Origin: Tetraselmis striata
Lineage: Eukaryota > Chlorophyta > Chlorodendrophyceae > Chlorodendrales > Chlorodendraceae
Length of the DNA stretch: 64,000 bases
Reading direction: 5' to 3'
Assembly: GCA_006384855.1 (NCBI GenBank)
Contig: VCJN01002992.1
Coordinates: forward strand, 612,522 to 676,521
The translations under genes and the position numbers were made by a program. Below, piece after piece: positions 54,161 to 64,000 of the stretch (positions are counted from its first letter, which is position 1; each line of letters starts with the position of its first letter). The notes below the pieces were generated by a model. The model saw only the letters and a list, made by a program, of their open reading frames with translations, did no database searches and was not told the origin of the DNA.

Positions 54161-55706
54161 TTGGATGCAGATCATCCAGTCAGTTTGCAGAAACTAGCAA
54201 TCAGAGGCTTGCTAATAACTGTGCAACAGACTTAGCAGTTGGCTCACACACAGTTACAAAGTATTACATACACAAGTGCCCACTGAAAGAATTCTACCTG
54301 GTGCTGAGTATAATCATCACCAGGACCAGCTTCTTTTATGTAACCACTTCTTTGTTTCCACTAGAACTCTGTAGTCTCCTGTCACCTGTGCATCACACAG
54401 AGCATCTCTCAGGTCTGATACTTCATCACCAATAAAACCCGAACCGGCGCAGGCGGGGATCGATGAAGGCCCAGGAACTGGAAGGAGCGTCTACATATGC
54501 CTGTACATTCAAACATTGGTATGGGTGCCGCTACCAGTCTAGGTGCTGCGACACAGGCTAGGGAACCAGAACATGCGCGTATACAGAAGCGAAGATGTGT
54601 AGGTCTGGGTACCGAGTCGTCTGCACTCTTTACCTGTAATATCAGTAAGCGTAAGTCCTACCCAGAACAGTCGAGCCAGAACCATGATTTCAATGCTTGT
54701 AGCGCATACATAATCACGAACAGCAGGTAATAAGAGATATCCGTAGAGGGACACTGAGGGACAGTGACTTTCTTGCCATAGTTGAGGGGCGAGCCACCAG
54801 GTAGGCTCCATGTGTTAGCTGTCGCGGTCACACCATGCGTTACATAGAGAGCAGGAGTCAGTCAGTGTTGCACTCGTCCTATCGACATATTACGCCTGAT
54901 CAAATTGTCAAATTACGACTAATCATGGACGATGGGCCGCAAAAGTTCGGAATCTCTGGGCTGTAGGATGGCTACCCTCCTTTCGATTTTCCTAGTCATA
55001 CTCATACTACAGTGTTTAATTCATCAATTTTGAATCCTCACAAAACCAAGTCCATGCTGTCCAGAAAAGTTGCGCCGAAACCTCCATAGTCGTCTATGAA
55101 GAATGACCTGCCAATGGAGGAGATGGCCAGGCTGTGCGGTCATGCAGTGCTGGTGCCCAACCGAGAGGGCACCACTAAGCGAGTTCATATCAATAGTCAG
55201 TGTTGGTTGCATCTGATGCTGCATCCAGCCCTGAACTGAACCCGCAGCAGGCTGGGTAGCGATGATGCAAAAGAATCCCTGGCCGGGGAATGCCAGCAGC
55301 GCTGATGCATGCACTGATAGTTAAGGTTTACCACTCAGCCGCAGATTTTACACACAGCCCAGCCAGCATACATGATGGGCCGCGCCAAGCTGGAGGCAGC
55401 TCCAAACGGGAACCACCACGCTACTCGTGTGCAGACAAGCGGAGCAAGCCTGCCGCCCTGCACTCTGCCTGCAATGCCAGCAGACATCCGGGCGTGTGTA
55501 ATAACGGCTGATGGACACCGGGAGCCATTGCCTCAGGCGTTGGTCAGAGGTTTTCGGGTTAATAAATCCTAAAATCCGTGTGTCACATGGGGCATTGTTG
55601 CTGTGAACTCGATCGCATCCCTGCTCCTGCACCTGTGACTGGGCGGGCTAAGCGCGGTGCGGGCCATCCTTTATTGGAATGCTGATGCTGTCTCCGCCAG
55701 TGCCGC
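54161..55706. other. No gene recognised
   Basis: I found no exon that I would support. The stretch is of mixed composition with no obvious repeat. Confidence 0.4.
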
Positions 55707-55958
55707 TCATCGCTTCTGCTGGTGGTAGCTGAATGCGGCGTGTGCGGCACCGGCTGCAAAGCATGAAGCGATGATCGCGCCAGTGCGTGCGAAGACGGGC
55801 GGCCCCGCCGCCTTGTAGAACTGGCCCCACGTCTTAATTTGCAGCGGCTCCCCCAGGGATTCCACCCCTGGTAGCAGTGGCGCACGGAAGTGTAAGCAGA
55901 CATGTCCTAGCTGGCAACAGTTGTAAGCGATGTGGCTGGGGAGGGGAGACGAGGCGAT

Positions 55959-55989
<31 letters not shown>

Positions 55990-56385
55990 TATGCCTCGCT
56001 TGTATCCGTACGCCCATTTGCCGCCCTCATCAAAGTGGTGAATCACCAGCCGGTGCTGCGCCTTGTAGGCCGCCCACAGGGCCGTGGCACTCGCGCCTGA
56101 CGCCCGATGGGGAGGGAGGTAAGCGGGCCACATGCAATGCTAGCCTGGTAGACCGCCAGCTCTGGCCTCATCCAAGCAAGTGGCCTCATCCTGTGTGACT
56201 CCCTCCTAGCCTTCACAGGGTGATGCGATCTCACTGCCAGGTGCCAAGTGCATGCAGTATTGGCCCCTGAAGCATGGAAGGCGAGTCACCTGCGGAGCTG
56301 AAGGTAAGAGGAGTCGTTGCCACGTCCAGATGCCGCGCCACCAGGTCCTGCCCGCCCGACCATGTGAAGAAGCATAGGATGCCAA
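55707..56385 (-). CDS. Unknown small protein, three 3' exons
   Basis: Exons 56385-56290, 56096-55995 and 55906-55707 agree in phase and end at a TGA. Words in order: ILCFFTWSGGQDLVARHLDV, ASATALWAAYKAQHRLVIHH, FDEGGKWAYGYKRG, EPLQIKTWGQFYKAAGPPVF and GAIIASCFAAGAAHAAFSY. The last stretch may be a membrane helix, and a basic tail follows. The intron before the last exon has a GC donor (CGAG/GCATAC) and then a long C tract. Upstream exons probably exist at 56,470-56,760, but I could not join them safely. The family is not recognised; a small organelle membrane protein is one guess. Confidence 0.55.
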
Positions 56386-57280
56386 CTGTACGTGCATTGT
56401 GTGTGGGTGGGTGGGTGTGTTTGCGTGCGCGGGGGGGGGGGGGGGGGGGTCATGTCAGTTGTAGTATCATGTCGAACACGCTTGGGTGGATGCGGCCATA
56501 GGTGGTCGACCAGGCAAGCGTTGTACGAGTATGCTCAGCGACGCACAGCGCCCCCCCCCCCCCCCCCCCCCCCACACACACACCCACATACACACACACA
56601 CCCGCTTTCTTGTGAGCGTCGGGGGCGAGTGCTGCGTCCAGATGAGCGGGCTGCAGGGCGCAGCACCTGAGGGTGGGCCACACAGCACAGCCAGCCCCAC
56701 GCACATCGCGTGGCAGCCGTGCGCTGCAGGTTGGAAGAGGTGACTGTAGCGGAAGCTGGATGTGTCGTGGTTGGGTTCGCGGGGCGGTAGGAGAAGCGGC
56801 TGGCAATTGACTTGTGTTTCTGAGGGTGCGGCGGCGGCCAGTTCGAGAATGCGTATCGGCCAGTTCGAATATGCGTGTCGGCCGCGCGGTAGTGGTATTC
56901 AGATGGTGACCGATGATGGTGACCGATTCGCGCAGGCGGCGCGGTAGTTGGCGGATGGACGATACTGTGGGATATCCTGATATCGCCTTCTGCTGCTAGC
57001 TCATGTAAATATACGATACTGTGGGATGTTTAGCAGTATGTATTTATCTCCGGAATGGATTTATCTCCGGAGATATTCTTCGGAGATAGCGACTTGTCTT
57101 TTTGGCGAATCTCCATCTGATTTCTCTCGCCCCTGGCCTGGCCGGCCGGGACTGGCGGCGGAATGGCATCACCAGTTCTCGCTATACGCTATACTCAGTG
57201 CAACAGTGTACGGGTGCCTGTACCTGTACGGTTCCTGTATCTCCGACATGCACAGCGCGCGGCACGCGGTAGTATAGGGA
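56386..57280. other. Probable 5' part of the small gene; mononucleotide and CA tracts
   Basis: Minus-strand fragments near 56,640 (LQPAHLDAALAPDAHKK) and 56,500 (HTRTTLAWSTTYGRIHPS) look like exons but lack firm borders. G tract at 56,431-56,449, C tract at 56,551-56,572, CA repeat just after it. Confidence 0.35.
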
Positions 57281-57629
57281 TTTCAAAGTTGAGTCTGGTT
57301 TTGCCAAAAAGAATGGTTTAGGATGGTTTAGCGAAAGCGTGGAGGGAAAACGGAGTCAGGGGGGTGCTGCGTGGAACGCAGCGAAAACTGGAAGATGGCA
57401 GGCTCAGCTGTTCTGGCTGCTTTTATGTCTACTCGTGCTGCACCCAACAAGGGCGCAACAACAGTTACTAGTTCCCGTACCACTGAGCAGCACTTGTAGC
57501 TAAAAAGCGGTTAGGTCAAGGATGGAAACCCCATAAACTAGTTTAGATCATTTCAAAGTTGAGTCTGGTTTTGCCAGTCTTGAGCGAACGTAGAGAGCGG
57601 TGGATTGACGGAGAAGGGGTAGCGCCAAG

Positions 57630-59255
57630 TCATGAAGGAGGCACTGGGAAGGCCACCGCTGCGGAGTCCTGTTGGACTTGGAAGTGGCGGAGGGGGGCGA
57701 TGTGTCCAAAGAAGAACCACGCGCCAGGAGAAGGAAGAACGTTGGTGTCGATGTAGTCCAGAACGACATCAGAGTTAGTGGCCCAACCGCCTTGGTAGCG
57801 GATGTGGGACAGTGGCGTTCCGATGGCGTTTGCTGCAGAGGCTGCGCCCTTGCGTAGACTGTGTGAAGTCCAGGAAGTGCCAGCAGGGGGGGCAGCGTTG
57901 ACTAGGTTGACTGCTGTAGACAACCAGTCTGACATCGTAGCCGCAGTCCAAGGTTTTGACTGCTCAGCCACATTGACAGCCCAGAAGTTGGAGGCAGCCA
58001 AGCCAACAGTAACCAGGGGGACAGACTGGACGTTGTCGATGAAGTAGTGCAAGAGACGCGCCACTCGAGGGTGCTCGGACACTGGAAGGAGAAGTACGCG
58101 CAGGTCGCCGGGTCCCCGCCGGCCAGCGCGACCCTTCTCGCGGTAGATCTGCAAGGTGATGTTGTAGGTGTCGACATGCACATCTTGCACTCGACAGGAG
58201 ACGCCAGTAAGGCCCCTGGCAAAGAACATGAAGTTGACAATCGAGGCCAAGAGGGCTCGGTAGTCGAGGTGGGACTCTGGGTAAGGAGCAGACACAATTA
58301 GCTCGGCCTTTGAGACGAAGCGGTAAGCTACATCCGCAGGCAGAGGGACACGCAAAGGGGCAGCGTCCAGTCGGCGCTGACGCAACATTAACCCACGTCT
58401 TGCCGAAGTGAGGTGTAGGCTGTCCTTGGCGATCGGGACGAGGTTGTGCAGCTCGAAGAAGGTGTTGATGGCAGACAGGTAGGGCTGCAGCGATTTAGCT
58501 GCGATGTGCCCTCGCTCCCCGATCCAGGCAACGTACCGAACAACAGTAGCAGTAGTCGCTTCCAGCGGGCTGATGTTCTCGGAGTCGTGGCAGAACTCAG
58601 CGAACTGAGACAACCTGCCGGCGTAGCTCTTGAGGGTCTGAGCGCTGAGGGAGCTGGAGAGCAGGTCGAGCGTCCGCTGGCCTAGCTCGTCTGAGCCGAA
58701 CGCGTCCTGCAGTCGAGATCGCAGTGACGCAGCCCATGGAGCGATAGCTGCGGGCTCGTCAATTACGTAAGTGCGTCGTTTTACTGACAGAGTTCCACCG
58801 GCACGGCTACTGTTCGCAAAGTACTCGGCAGCAACGGTTAGGTTCCCGGCGGTTGGCCGGTAGTTGCTGGACGGGTTTGCAGTAGCTCCAGTACGGGTTT
58901 GCGGGGCTAGGTTCAGGTAAGAGGGCCGCCCCGCGCGCCCTTCGCGCTCATAGCGCCTGTCACGTGCGTAACGTACACGCGCGAAACTTGGTCGTTGCGA
59001 ACCGGTTGTAACACGTAGTGTAACAACCGACGAACGCAGAGATGGGGTTGTAAGAAAGGCGGATGGTTGAGCCGCCATGTGCAGGCGTGCGGATGGTTGA
59101 GCCGCACTCGGCTGTAGCTGTAAGAAGCGCCGCACCGAGGAAGGTCTAAATGAAGTCTGTAAGGTGGGGGGGTCAGGTCCTGACACAGGGCGCTCATCCC
59201 GCCGTTGAGCTGCAAGGGTGCGTCTTGCGGCGGTCACCGAAAGGTGGCCTCGCAA
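57630..59255 (-). CDS. Tyrosine recombinase of the PAT-like element
   Basis: The open frame has its first ATG at 59,078. The N-terminal 120 residues are low complexity. A SAM-like helical core-binding domain follows (TLKSYAGRLSQFAEFCHDS, AAKSLQPYLSAINTFFEL). The catalytic domain has box I in NFMFFARGLTGVSCRVQDV, a Lys in IYREKGRAGR, box II in SHSLRKGAASAANAIG, RYQGGWATNSDV and the nucleophile Tyr in VVLDYID. These enzymes integrate circular DNA without making a target duplication. Confidence 0.8.
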   Translation of the reverse strand: MRGHLSVTAARRTLAAQRRDERPVSGPDPPTLQTSFRPSSVRRFLQLQPSAAQPSARLHMAAQPSAFLTTPSLRSSVVTLRVTTGSQRPSFARVRYARDRRYEREGRAGRPSYLNLAPQTRTGATANPSSNYRPTAGNLTVAAEYFANSSRAGGTLSVKRRTYVIDEPAAIAPWAASLRSRLQDAFGSDELGQRTLDLLSSSLSAQTLKSYAGRLSQFAEFCHDSENISPLEATTATVVRYVAWIGERGHIAAKSLQPYLSAINTFFELHNLVPIAKDSLHLTSARRGLMLRQRRLDAAPLRVPLPADVAYRFVSKAELIVSAPYPESHLDYRALLASIVNFMFFARGLTGVSCRVQDVHVDTYNITLQIYREKGRAGRRGPGDLRVLLLPVSEHPRVARLLHYFIDNVQSVPLVTVGLAASNFWAVNVAEQSKPWTAATMSDWLSTAVNLVNAAPPAGTSWTSHSLRKGAASAANAIGTPLSHIRYQGGWATNSDVVLDYIDTNVLPSPGAWFFFGHIAPLRHFQVQQDSAAVAFPVPPS

Positions 59256-59291
59256 GGCTCCTGCAGCTCCGACGAGCGGCGCCCCACACCG

Positions 59292-60182
59292 TCACTCGTG
59301 CTCACCTTCGCGGCCACGTCCACGTCCGCCGCCACGTCCTCGCCCACGCCCGCGACCTGCAGCTGCAGCCGCTACTCGAGAAGTAGCGGTCGCCTTGGCG
59401 CTGCTGGCAACGGTCGCCTCGAAGACACGACGCTCGTAGTCCCTCATGAGGTCCCCAAAAATCGCAGAACCCAAATGCTCCGAAGCAGGCTGAAAATGCT
59501 GAGCTCGCAGCACGTCCAGAACACCTTGGTCACCGTGCACCCACTTGATCTTATTCAGTCTCCGCAGGAAGGCTAGACGAAAACGAAACCTTGTCGAAAC
59601 GAGGCCCTTGTCGATGGCCTCGGCGTGATTCCGAGCTCTCGCGAGGTAGGGGGTGAAGTCCTGGTTAGTGGCGGGGACGTAAGGTAGCAGCTCGTCGAGC
59701 GCCACGAAAAGGGCGGCCATGTGGGCCCCGAAACACGACATCCACAAGTACTCCTCCTGGGCCGGCAGACGCCGGTCATCCTGCTTGAGGTACTCGTTCG
59801 TTAGGTCGGTGCTCAAAGGGAAAAGTCCAGGCACTCGGCTGACCGGTCGAACGGCCTCGTAACCAGACTCTGCTCTCTGCAGTAGCTCTGGCACCGCGAG
59901 GTAATCATCCTCGGCACTCACGGATTTTGCTCCGACACGGCCGCTCTGGGCTAGCTCTAGCAAGTCGGGGCGCTCTGCGGCTCCCCCGCTGCCTGTCGGC
60001 TGTCCCGCGAAGCGCTGCCCTGAGCCGGAGCCATGTGCCCCTTCTCCATCAACAACGCGATCACGAGCCGTCAATTGTGCCACAGCTGTAGCCAGCTCTC
60101 GCAGTAATGAAGACTGGGCCCTCATATCTGCGTTCAGCGACTGCAACATCGGCTCGGCGACGGGTTCTTCTCCATCTGACAT
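59292..60182 (-). CDS. ORF1 of the PAT-like element, Gag-like, 296 aa
   Basis: The ATG at 60,182 opens MSDGEEPVAEPMLQSLNAD, with a short coiled coil (LLRELATAVAQLTARD). A helical core follows with EYLWMSCFGAHMAALFVAL and FRLAFLRRLNKIKWVHG, then an Arg/Gly-rich tail (GRGRGRGRGGGRGRG) typical of nucleic-acid binding. Position upstream of the recombinase and this build suggest the Gag-like ORF1 of the DIRS order; no zinc knuckle is present. Confidence 0.55.
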   Translation of the reverse strand: MSDGEEPVAEPMLQSLNADMRAQSSLLRELATAVAQLTARDRVVDGEGAHGSGSGQRFAGQPTGSGGAAERPDLLELAQSGRVGAKSVSAEDDYLAVPELLQRAESGYEAVRPVSRVPGLFPLSTDLTNEYLKQDDRRLPAQEEYLWMSCFGAHMAALFVALDELLPYVPATNQDFTPYLARARNHAEAIDKGLVSTRFRFRLAFLRRLNKIKWVHGDQGVLDVLRAQHFQPASEHLGSAIFGDLMRDYERRVFEATVASSAKATATSRVAAAAAGRGRGRGRGGGRGRGREGEHE

Positions 60183-60491
60183 GGTGACGCACGGACGTAC
60201 GGACGAGAATATCACACTCGGGTGGCGAGCCGGGTGTGGTCTTGAACAACCTGGGGTGACCTTGCTCGCAACGGGTTACGAGACAGTTTTTACATCGCTG
60301 CGTGGAACGCAGCGAAAACTGGAAGATGGCAGGCTCAGCTGTTCTGGCTGCTTTTATGTCTACTCGTGCTGCACCCAACAAGGGCGCAACAACAGTTACT
60401 AGTTCCCGTACCACTGAGCAGCACTTGTAGCTAAAAAGCGGTTAGGTCAAGGATGGAAACCCCATAAACTAGTTTAGATCATACCGCCAGC

Positions 60492-60503
60492 ACCACTGTA
60501 CCA
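60492..60503 (+). repeat. Target site duplication of the SINE, left
   Basis: ACCACTGTACCA, repeated exactly at 63,989-64,000, on the other side of the interrupted SINE. Confidence 0.8.
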
Positions 60504-60639
60504 AGGTACATCCCTTGTCCGTTCGGTTGAGCGGTCGTCTCGCGAGAGATCCGGGTTCGATTCCTGGCCGATGCATTTTCGGCAATATTCACCCCGGCGT
60601 GTCATGGGTTTCCCCGGTTGATGCATTTCAATCATGCAT
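60504..60639 (+). mobile_element. tRNA-derived SINE, head and body (interrupted copy)
   Basis: A-box TTCGGTTGAGCGG near 60,520 and a perfect B-box GGGTTCGATTCC near 60,549, 30 bases apart as in a tRNA. The body has GGCAATATTCACCCCGGCG and TTTCCCCGGTTGATGCA. At this last word the copy stops and PAT-like sequence begins. The missing tail appears at 63,862. Confidence 0.8.
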
Positions 60640-62945
60640 TCGAGTCTGGTTTTGCTAAACAGGTTGCGGAGGCAGCTTTACACAGAAAAGCGCCATTTTA
60701 TGGCTAGGAAGGTTCAGCGAAAAGGGAGGGAATGTCGGAGGAGGAGCCCGCAGGGCGGAGGCGGAAAACGGGAGGGCGCTGCCGAAGGCAGCGAGCTGGA
60801 AGATGGCAGACGAGCTGCTGGTGGCTGTCCTTAGTAGCTCCCCGGCCGGGAGCGCAGGGCTCGCGGGCGATGGGGCAGCCCGTACCAAAACCCGATGGTA
60901 ACAGTTACTTACCCGCTTGAAAGCACTACAGACCGTACGGGTCGCACTAGGACAGTTTTAATCCGTAGGAAACCCCATAAACACGTTTAAATCATTTCAA
61001 TCATGCATTCGAGTCTGGTTTTGCCAGTTTACACGCGGTTCGTTTACGACTGCGAGCGTAGGCAGTCGGCAGGCGTGCCGACCAGACGAAAACGGAAGAT
61101 GTCTTGAGTTGTAGAAGGCGTCTCGCGCCAAGAGGTATTCGATCGAGGCGCATGCGCATCAGACGCGGACGGGAGATGTTGACGTCGGCACAACATAGGC
61201 CGGACGTGTCGCGGAATAAAGGCGCCGTCTCCCGACGGCGTACCATAGCATTGGCCGCGCGCCGTGGTGGCGTGCGGCACGAGCCGGAATTGCAGGCCAG
61301 TAGAAGCAGGGGTAGAAGTGGCCAAGTTGGCGACGAGCGCCAAGCAAAGCAGCGGCACAGGCACCAGTAGGACGAGTACAGCTGCGCGCACGAGCGCGCG
61401 AGCGCGCCGTGTACAGCCAGGTGAAGTACTGGTGCGTTGTACCCGACGCGATGGTAACTTTGTACCTGTACTGGCGGTGCACGTTACGAGGGGTGGACAC
61501 GCAACAACGCGCGATGACAGCGATGTAATGCTGCTGTCATCACCAGCGGTGGTTGTTTCGCCCCCTTGCGCAAAGAGCGGCGGGAGAAGCGCACAACGCT
61601 GAGGGGCGCGGGAACGTGGGACCCTGCAGCTGTGTGGTCGTGTCGTACCGGCTGTTAGGTGTGTCGGGGTAGGTTGTCGGCGACGTCGCAGAAGACCCGC
61701 CGACTCGGTAAGCTGTGGGTCTTTCTTCGCGGAGAGCGGTGAGAAGGCCGCCGCTGCAGCGCTGCTGCACCAGCGATGGCTGCTGACCACCCCACAAAGC
61801 GCAGGCTTAGGATGATGCCACGAAACGCACAGGTCGCGTTAGGTGGCAGAGCTGTCCCCGGCGGGCAGCTCGTGTTGTCACAGATGCGTTGCCGAGACGT
61901 TGGAGTCGGGTTGGCCGGCGCAGAGGCCCTCGTAGCCCATGCCGGCCCGTAACGATGACCATGGGCGAGGGTGACGACGAGGCGGCCGCTGCTGCTGCAC
62001 CAGCGACGGCCGCCGAAGTCCCAAACCCAGAGTTGGCCAGAGGTAGTTACGGACACCACGAGACGCCAGGCACGCCATGTGGTAGAGCTGCCCCCCCGGC
62101 GGGCAGTTGCAGGTTGTCGTGGTCCTTGTGACGACGACGTTGCGGTAGGAGGCGTCGGAGACGCATCGGCACGAGCCGCACAAACGCCTCCCACTGCGAC
62201 CACAACAAACGTTGCTGAAGCATGATTGGGGCGAGGGCAACGAGCCCTCTCAAAACACTGGCGCATGAGCGGCGCCACCCCCGTAACAGACTAATTACGC
62301 GAGTAGTTCCGGAAAACCCCAGCATGTAACGACCGTTGATGCCACGACGCCCCGCTGCAAGGACACGCGGACCGGGTTGTAGTGTCTTGCGGGGCAACAA
62401 GTGGCTGCCCCGACAACACAGACGTCCTCCTCCGTCCGCGCCGATTTGTTGCGGTGGGCGTAGTTGTCGTCGTTGACAACCTTGACGAGTAGCGGCCATG
62501 GTGCCGAGCGCGTCCACCTCACCTAAACCTCAAGAGTTGACTACTGCGAGAGGGCGCTCCACTGCGAGAGCCCCGAAGGCCTGTACTGCGACTCGACTTC
62601 GGGTGTTGAGGTTTAAACCCCCCCAACGGGGACCCCCCAGCTCCAATTCCTTGCCGTGCGCATCGCTACCCGAAAACGTCCCAGCTGCAAGGCCAGAGCA
62701 AAAATCGAAAAACGACCTCGGGCGCACGAGTAGGGAAAACCACACTACCGAGGGGATGTCTGTCGCTGCCTGATGATGTAACGCATATGAGCGGCACGAC
62801 GACTCACTACCGGGAGGATGAACCTCGGTGCGGACTTGTTCAGCCTTAGTGACCCTCGCGCGCACAAGTACGCGAAGCCGCTGCCGAAGGCAGCGAACTG
62901 GAAGATGGCAGACGAGCTGATGATCATAAACACGTTTAGATCATT
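60640..62945 (-). mobile_element. Second PAT/TOC-like element, decayed
   Basis: The left edge shows B, A and B pieces (TTCGAGTCTGGTTTTGC at about 60,640 and 61,010, with the hairpin GCTGCCGAAGGCAGC and TGGAAGATGGCAGACGAGCT between). The right edge shows a shortened A (62,879-62,944) with the same hairpin and AACACGTTTAGATCAT. The interior has Cys/His-bearing stretches on the minus strand but no recombinase. It is a related, probably non-autonomous and broken copy inserted in the SINE. Confidence 0.6.
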
Positions 62946-62946
62946 A

Positions 62947-63859
62947 CACTGACACTACCTATATAGTGAATATTCGGTCCCCCCCCCCCCCCCCCCATCG
63001 TTCACTATAGAGGTAGGTTCACTATGGAGGTATTCACTATAGCCTTCCGTCAGCCTACCTCTGCAGTGAATGTGTTCACTATAGGGGTAAGGTTTTCACT
63101 ATAGGGATAGTGTCAGACGGTTATCGTTGTGGCGGGGCGAGCGATTGACCTTTAGACAGGTGGGAATCGTTTCTTGCAATACATCAAACAGCACCCCAGC
63201 CATGAGAGGGATGGGTGTTGTCATCTGTGGGCTGCACCCTTTCTAATACAACGGTGAAATAAGAGCCCACGGCCCTTTGCCGATCTTGCTAGGCAAAAGA
63301 TGCACAGGTGGGCCATTGGCACGTCACTGCAATTCTCGGAAAACTTGGCCTCGTACTCCCCCTGGCACACGTGGTGCAAAAGTGCGGTGCAACCCGCTAT
63401 ACAACACACTCTTTCAGCTCTGGCCCGCCGGGCTCTCCCCTGGCGGGAACTACGCAGTGCATGCCATATATAGCAGCAGCGCTGAGCGGGTTCCGCCATG
63501 GCGGCTAGGCTTGCGTTGCTGTGATGGCAGCACCGATTGCAACGAATAGACAGTGTATGCCGCCAATAACACTGTGACACTGCAATACACTATAGAGCCG
63601 CCGCGCACGCCGCCACCGCAGCCGGCGCTCTACTTTACAGCGAGTAAAGTACTGGAGGTTCACTATAGAGGTAGGGAACCCCCATTCGGGACCCCCCCCC
63701 CCCCCCCCCTCCGTTTACTATAGGGGTAGGTTCACTATAGCAGTGTGTTCACTATAGGGGTAGCTAACACGGTGTTAAGCGTTCCGCCCCCCCCCCCCCC
63801 CCCTTTACTATAGGGGTAGGTTCACTATAGAGGTATTCACTATAGAGGTAGTGTCACTG
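62947..63859. mobile_element. TIR DNA transposon with TA target duplication, 913 bp
   Basis: Ends are CACTGACACTACC on the left and its near reverse complement GGTAGTGTCACTG on the right, flanked by TA on both sides. The subterminal regions on both sides carry several copies of TTCACTATAGRGGTA in both directions, interrupted by C tracts. The uninterrupted SINE at 13.6 kb shows the empty site GATGCACTAGCCC, which supports insertion at the TA. Too short for a transposase gene, so probably non-autonomous. Confidence 0.7.
63221..63499 (-). CDS. Zinc-finger ORF inside the TIR element, 92 aa
   Basis: The ATG at 63,499 opens MAEPAQRCCYIWHAL. A zinc-site pattern follows: VCCIAGCTALLHHVCQGEYE, then ENCSDVPMAHLCIFC, giving paired Cys, HH-x2-C and a last C-x2-C. 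This looks like the small DNA-binding finger found near transposase genes in several protist and algal elements. No catalytic domain follows, so this may be the remaining part of a larger gene. Confidence 0.45.
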   Translation of the reverse strand: MAEPAQRCCYIWHALRSSRQGRARRARAERVCCIAGCTALLHHVCQGEYEAKFSENCSDVPMAHLCIFCLARSAKGRGLLFHRCIRKGAAHR

Positions 63860-63861
63860 TA

Positions 63862-63988
63862 GCCCTTCGGGGTTCGAATGACGCAATGGTCAACGGGCTA
63901 TGCCAGACCTATGACTGCAGTTGGCGCAAGAGGTCAAGTGGCGGGGCGGCTTCGGCCGACGTCCCGGGGCGAACTTTACTTTGCTTTT
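63862..63988 (+). mobile_element. tRNA-derived SINE, tail (interrupted copy)
   Basis: It matches the tail of the SINE at 13,556-13,680 read in reverse: GGGTTCGAATGACGC, AGTTGGCGCAAGAGGTCAAG, the hairpin CGGCTTCGGCCG, GGGGCGAACTTTACTTTGC and a T-rich end. The 12-bp target duplication follows at once. Confidence 0.8.
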
Positions 63989-64000
63989 ACCACTGTACCA
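63989..64000 (+). repeat. Target site duplication of the SINE, right
   Basis: ACCACTGTACCA, identical to 60,492-60,503. Confidence 0.8.

Larger units (their letters stand above)
57281..60482 (-). mobile_element. PAT/TOC-like tyrosine-recombinase retroelement with split direct repeats
   Basis: On the minus strand: repeat A (60,482-60,297), ORF1, ORF2 with tyrosine recombinase, a B piece (57,577-57,552), A again (57,551-57,366), B again (to 57,281). The two 186-bp A copies are identical. This A - genes - B A B order is the split direct repeat hallmark of PAT-type DIRS elements, known from Chlamydomonas TOC elements. No reverse transcriptase is visible, so the copy is probably non-autonomous. 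Both genes look whole. Identical repeats argue for recent movement. Confidence 0.75.

Noticed and set aside
57630-59255. Crypton-type element
   Set aside because: Cryptons have a recombinase but not split direct repeats with an accompanying Gag-like gene; the A - genes - B A B order fits PAT-like elements better.
62960-63850. Phage T7-promoter-like CACTATAGGG words
   Set aside because: They are part of the repeated TTCACTATAGRGGTA motif of a TIR element and lack the upstream TAATACGACT part.

Overview
The window looks like nuclear DNA of a green alga, probably a chlorophyte. The supporting signs are GC-rich, finely split genes with short introns, donors such as GTGAGC, GTGCGC and GTGCGT with CAG or TAG acceptors, TTTTAGGG-like repeats, a PAT/TOC-like tyrosine-recombinase element, and heavy mononucleotide and dinucleotide tracts. 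There is no operon, ribosome binding site or CRISPR array. Species is not determinable from the sequence alone. No search was run, so family names rest on motifs read by eye.

Layout. From 1 to about 25 kb lie host genes on the minus strand, separated by AT-richer repeat-bearing gaps. These are an 11-exon IQ-motif protein (1,465-7,527, 751 aa), a possible neighbouring exon or gene (7,975-8,721), an 8-exon CCDC137-like protein (14,801-18,153, 335 aa), a 225-codon exon of an unknown gene (20,372-21,046), and a two-exon membrane-anchored protein (23,584-25,041, 294 aa). For the three spliced models every intron phase agrees and the summed coding length is a multiple of three.

From 25.5 to 37.6 kb lie two partial, nearly identical copies of one Gypsy-like LTR element, facing each other. 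The plus-strand copy carries LTR, Gag with zinc knuckles, a protease-like stretch, a C5-cytosine DNA methyltransferase domain and the start of reverse transcriptase. The minus-strand copy carries reverse transcriptase, RNase H, integrase, a PHD finger, a second methyltransferase-like domain and an LTR. A retroelement family carrying a DNA methyltransferase, a chromatin-reader-type finger and a second SAM-fold-like domain is the most exciting content. A much more decayed region at 51.4-53.9 kb holds another C5-methyltransferase-like stretch.

From 38 to 46 kb lie an acidic protein gene with a CCT repeat, a 297-bp satellite, a small divergent gene, and a five-exon gene (41,721-45,995, 1,015 aa) with a DDE-like DUF7869-type domain, whose first intron holds a 28-bp palindromic array related to the satellite. 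From 46.5 to 49.6 kb lies a decayed LINE. From 55.7 to 56.4 kb lies the 3' part of a small host gene.

From 57.3 kb to the end is a nested stack: a PAT-like element with split direct repeats and a tyrosine recombinase, then a tRNA-derived SINE with a 12-bp target duplication, interrupted first by a second PAT-like element and then by a 913-bp TIR DNA transposon inserted at a TA.

A recurrent oddity across the host genes is a long sense-strand C tract directly after the splice donor in many introns, plus three GC-AG introns.
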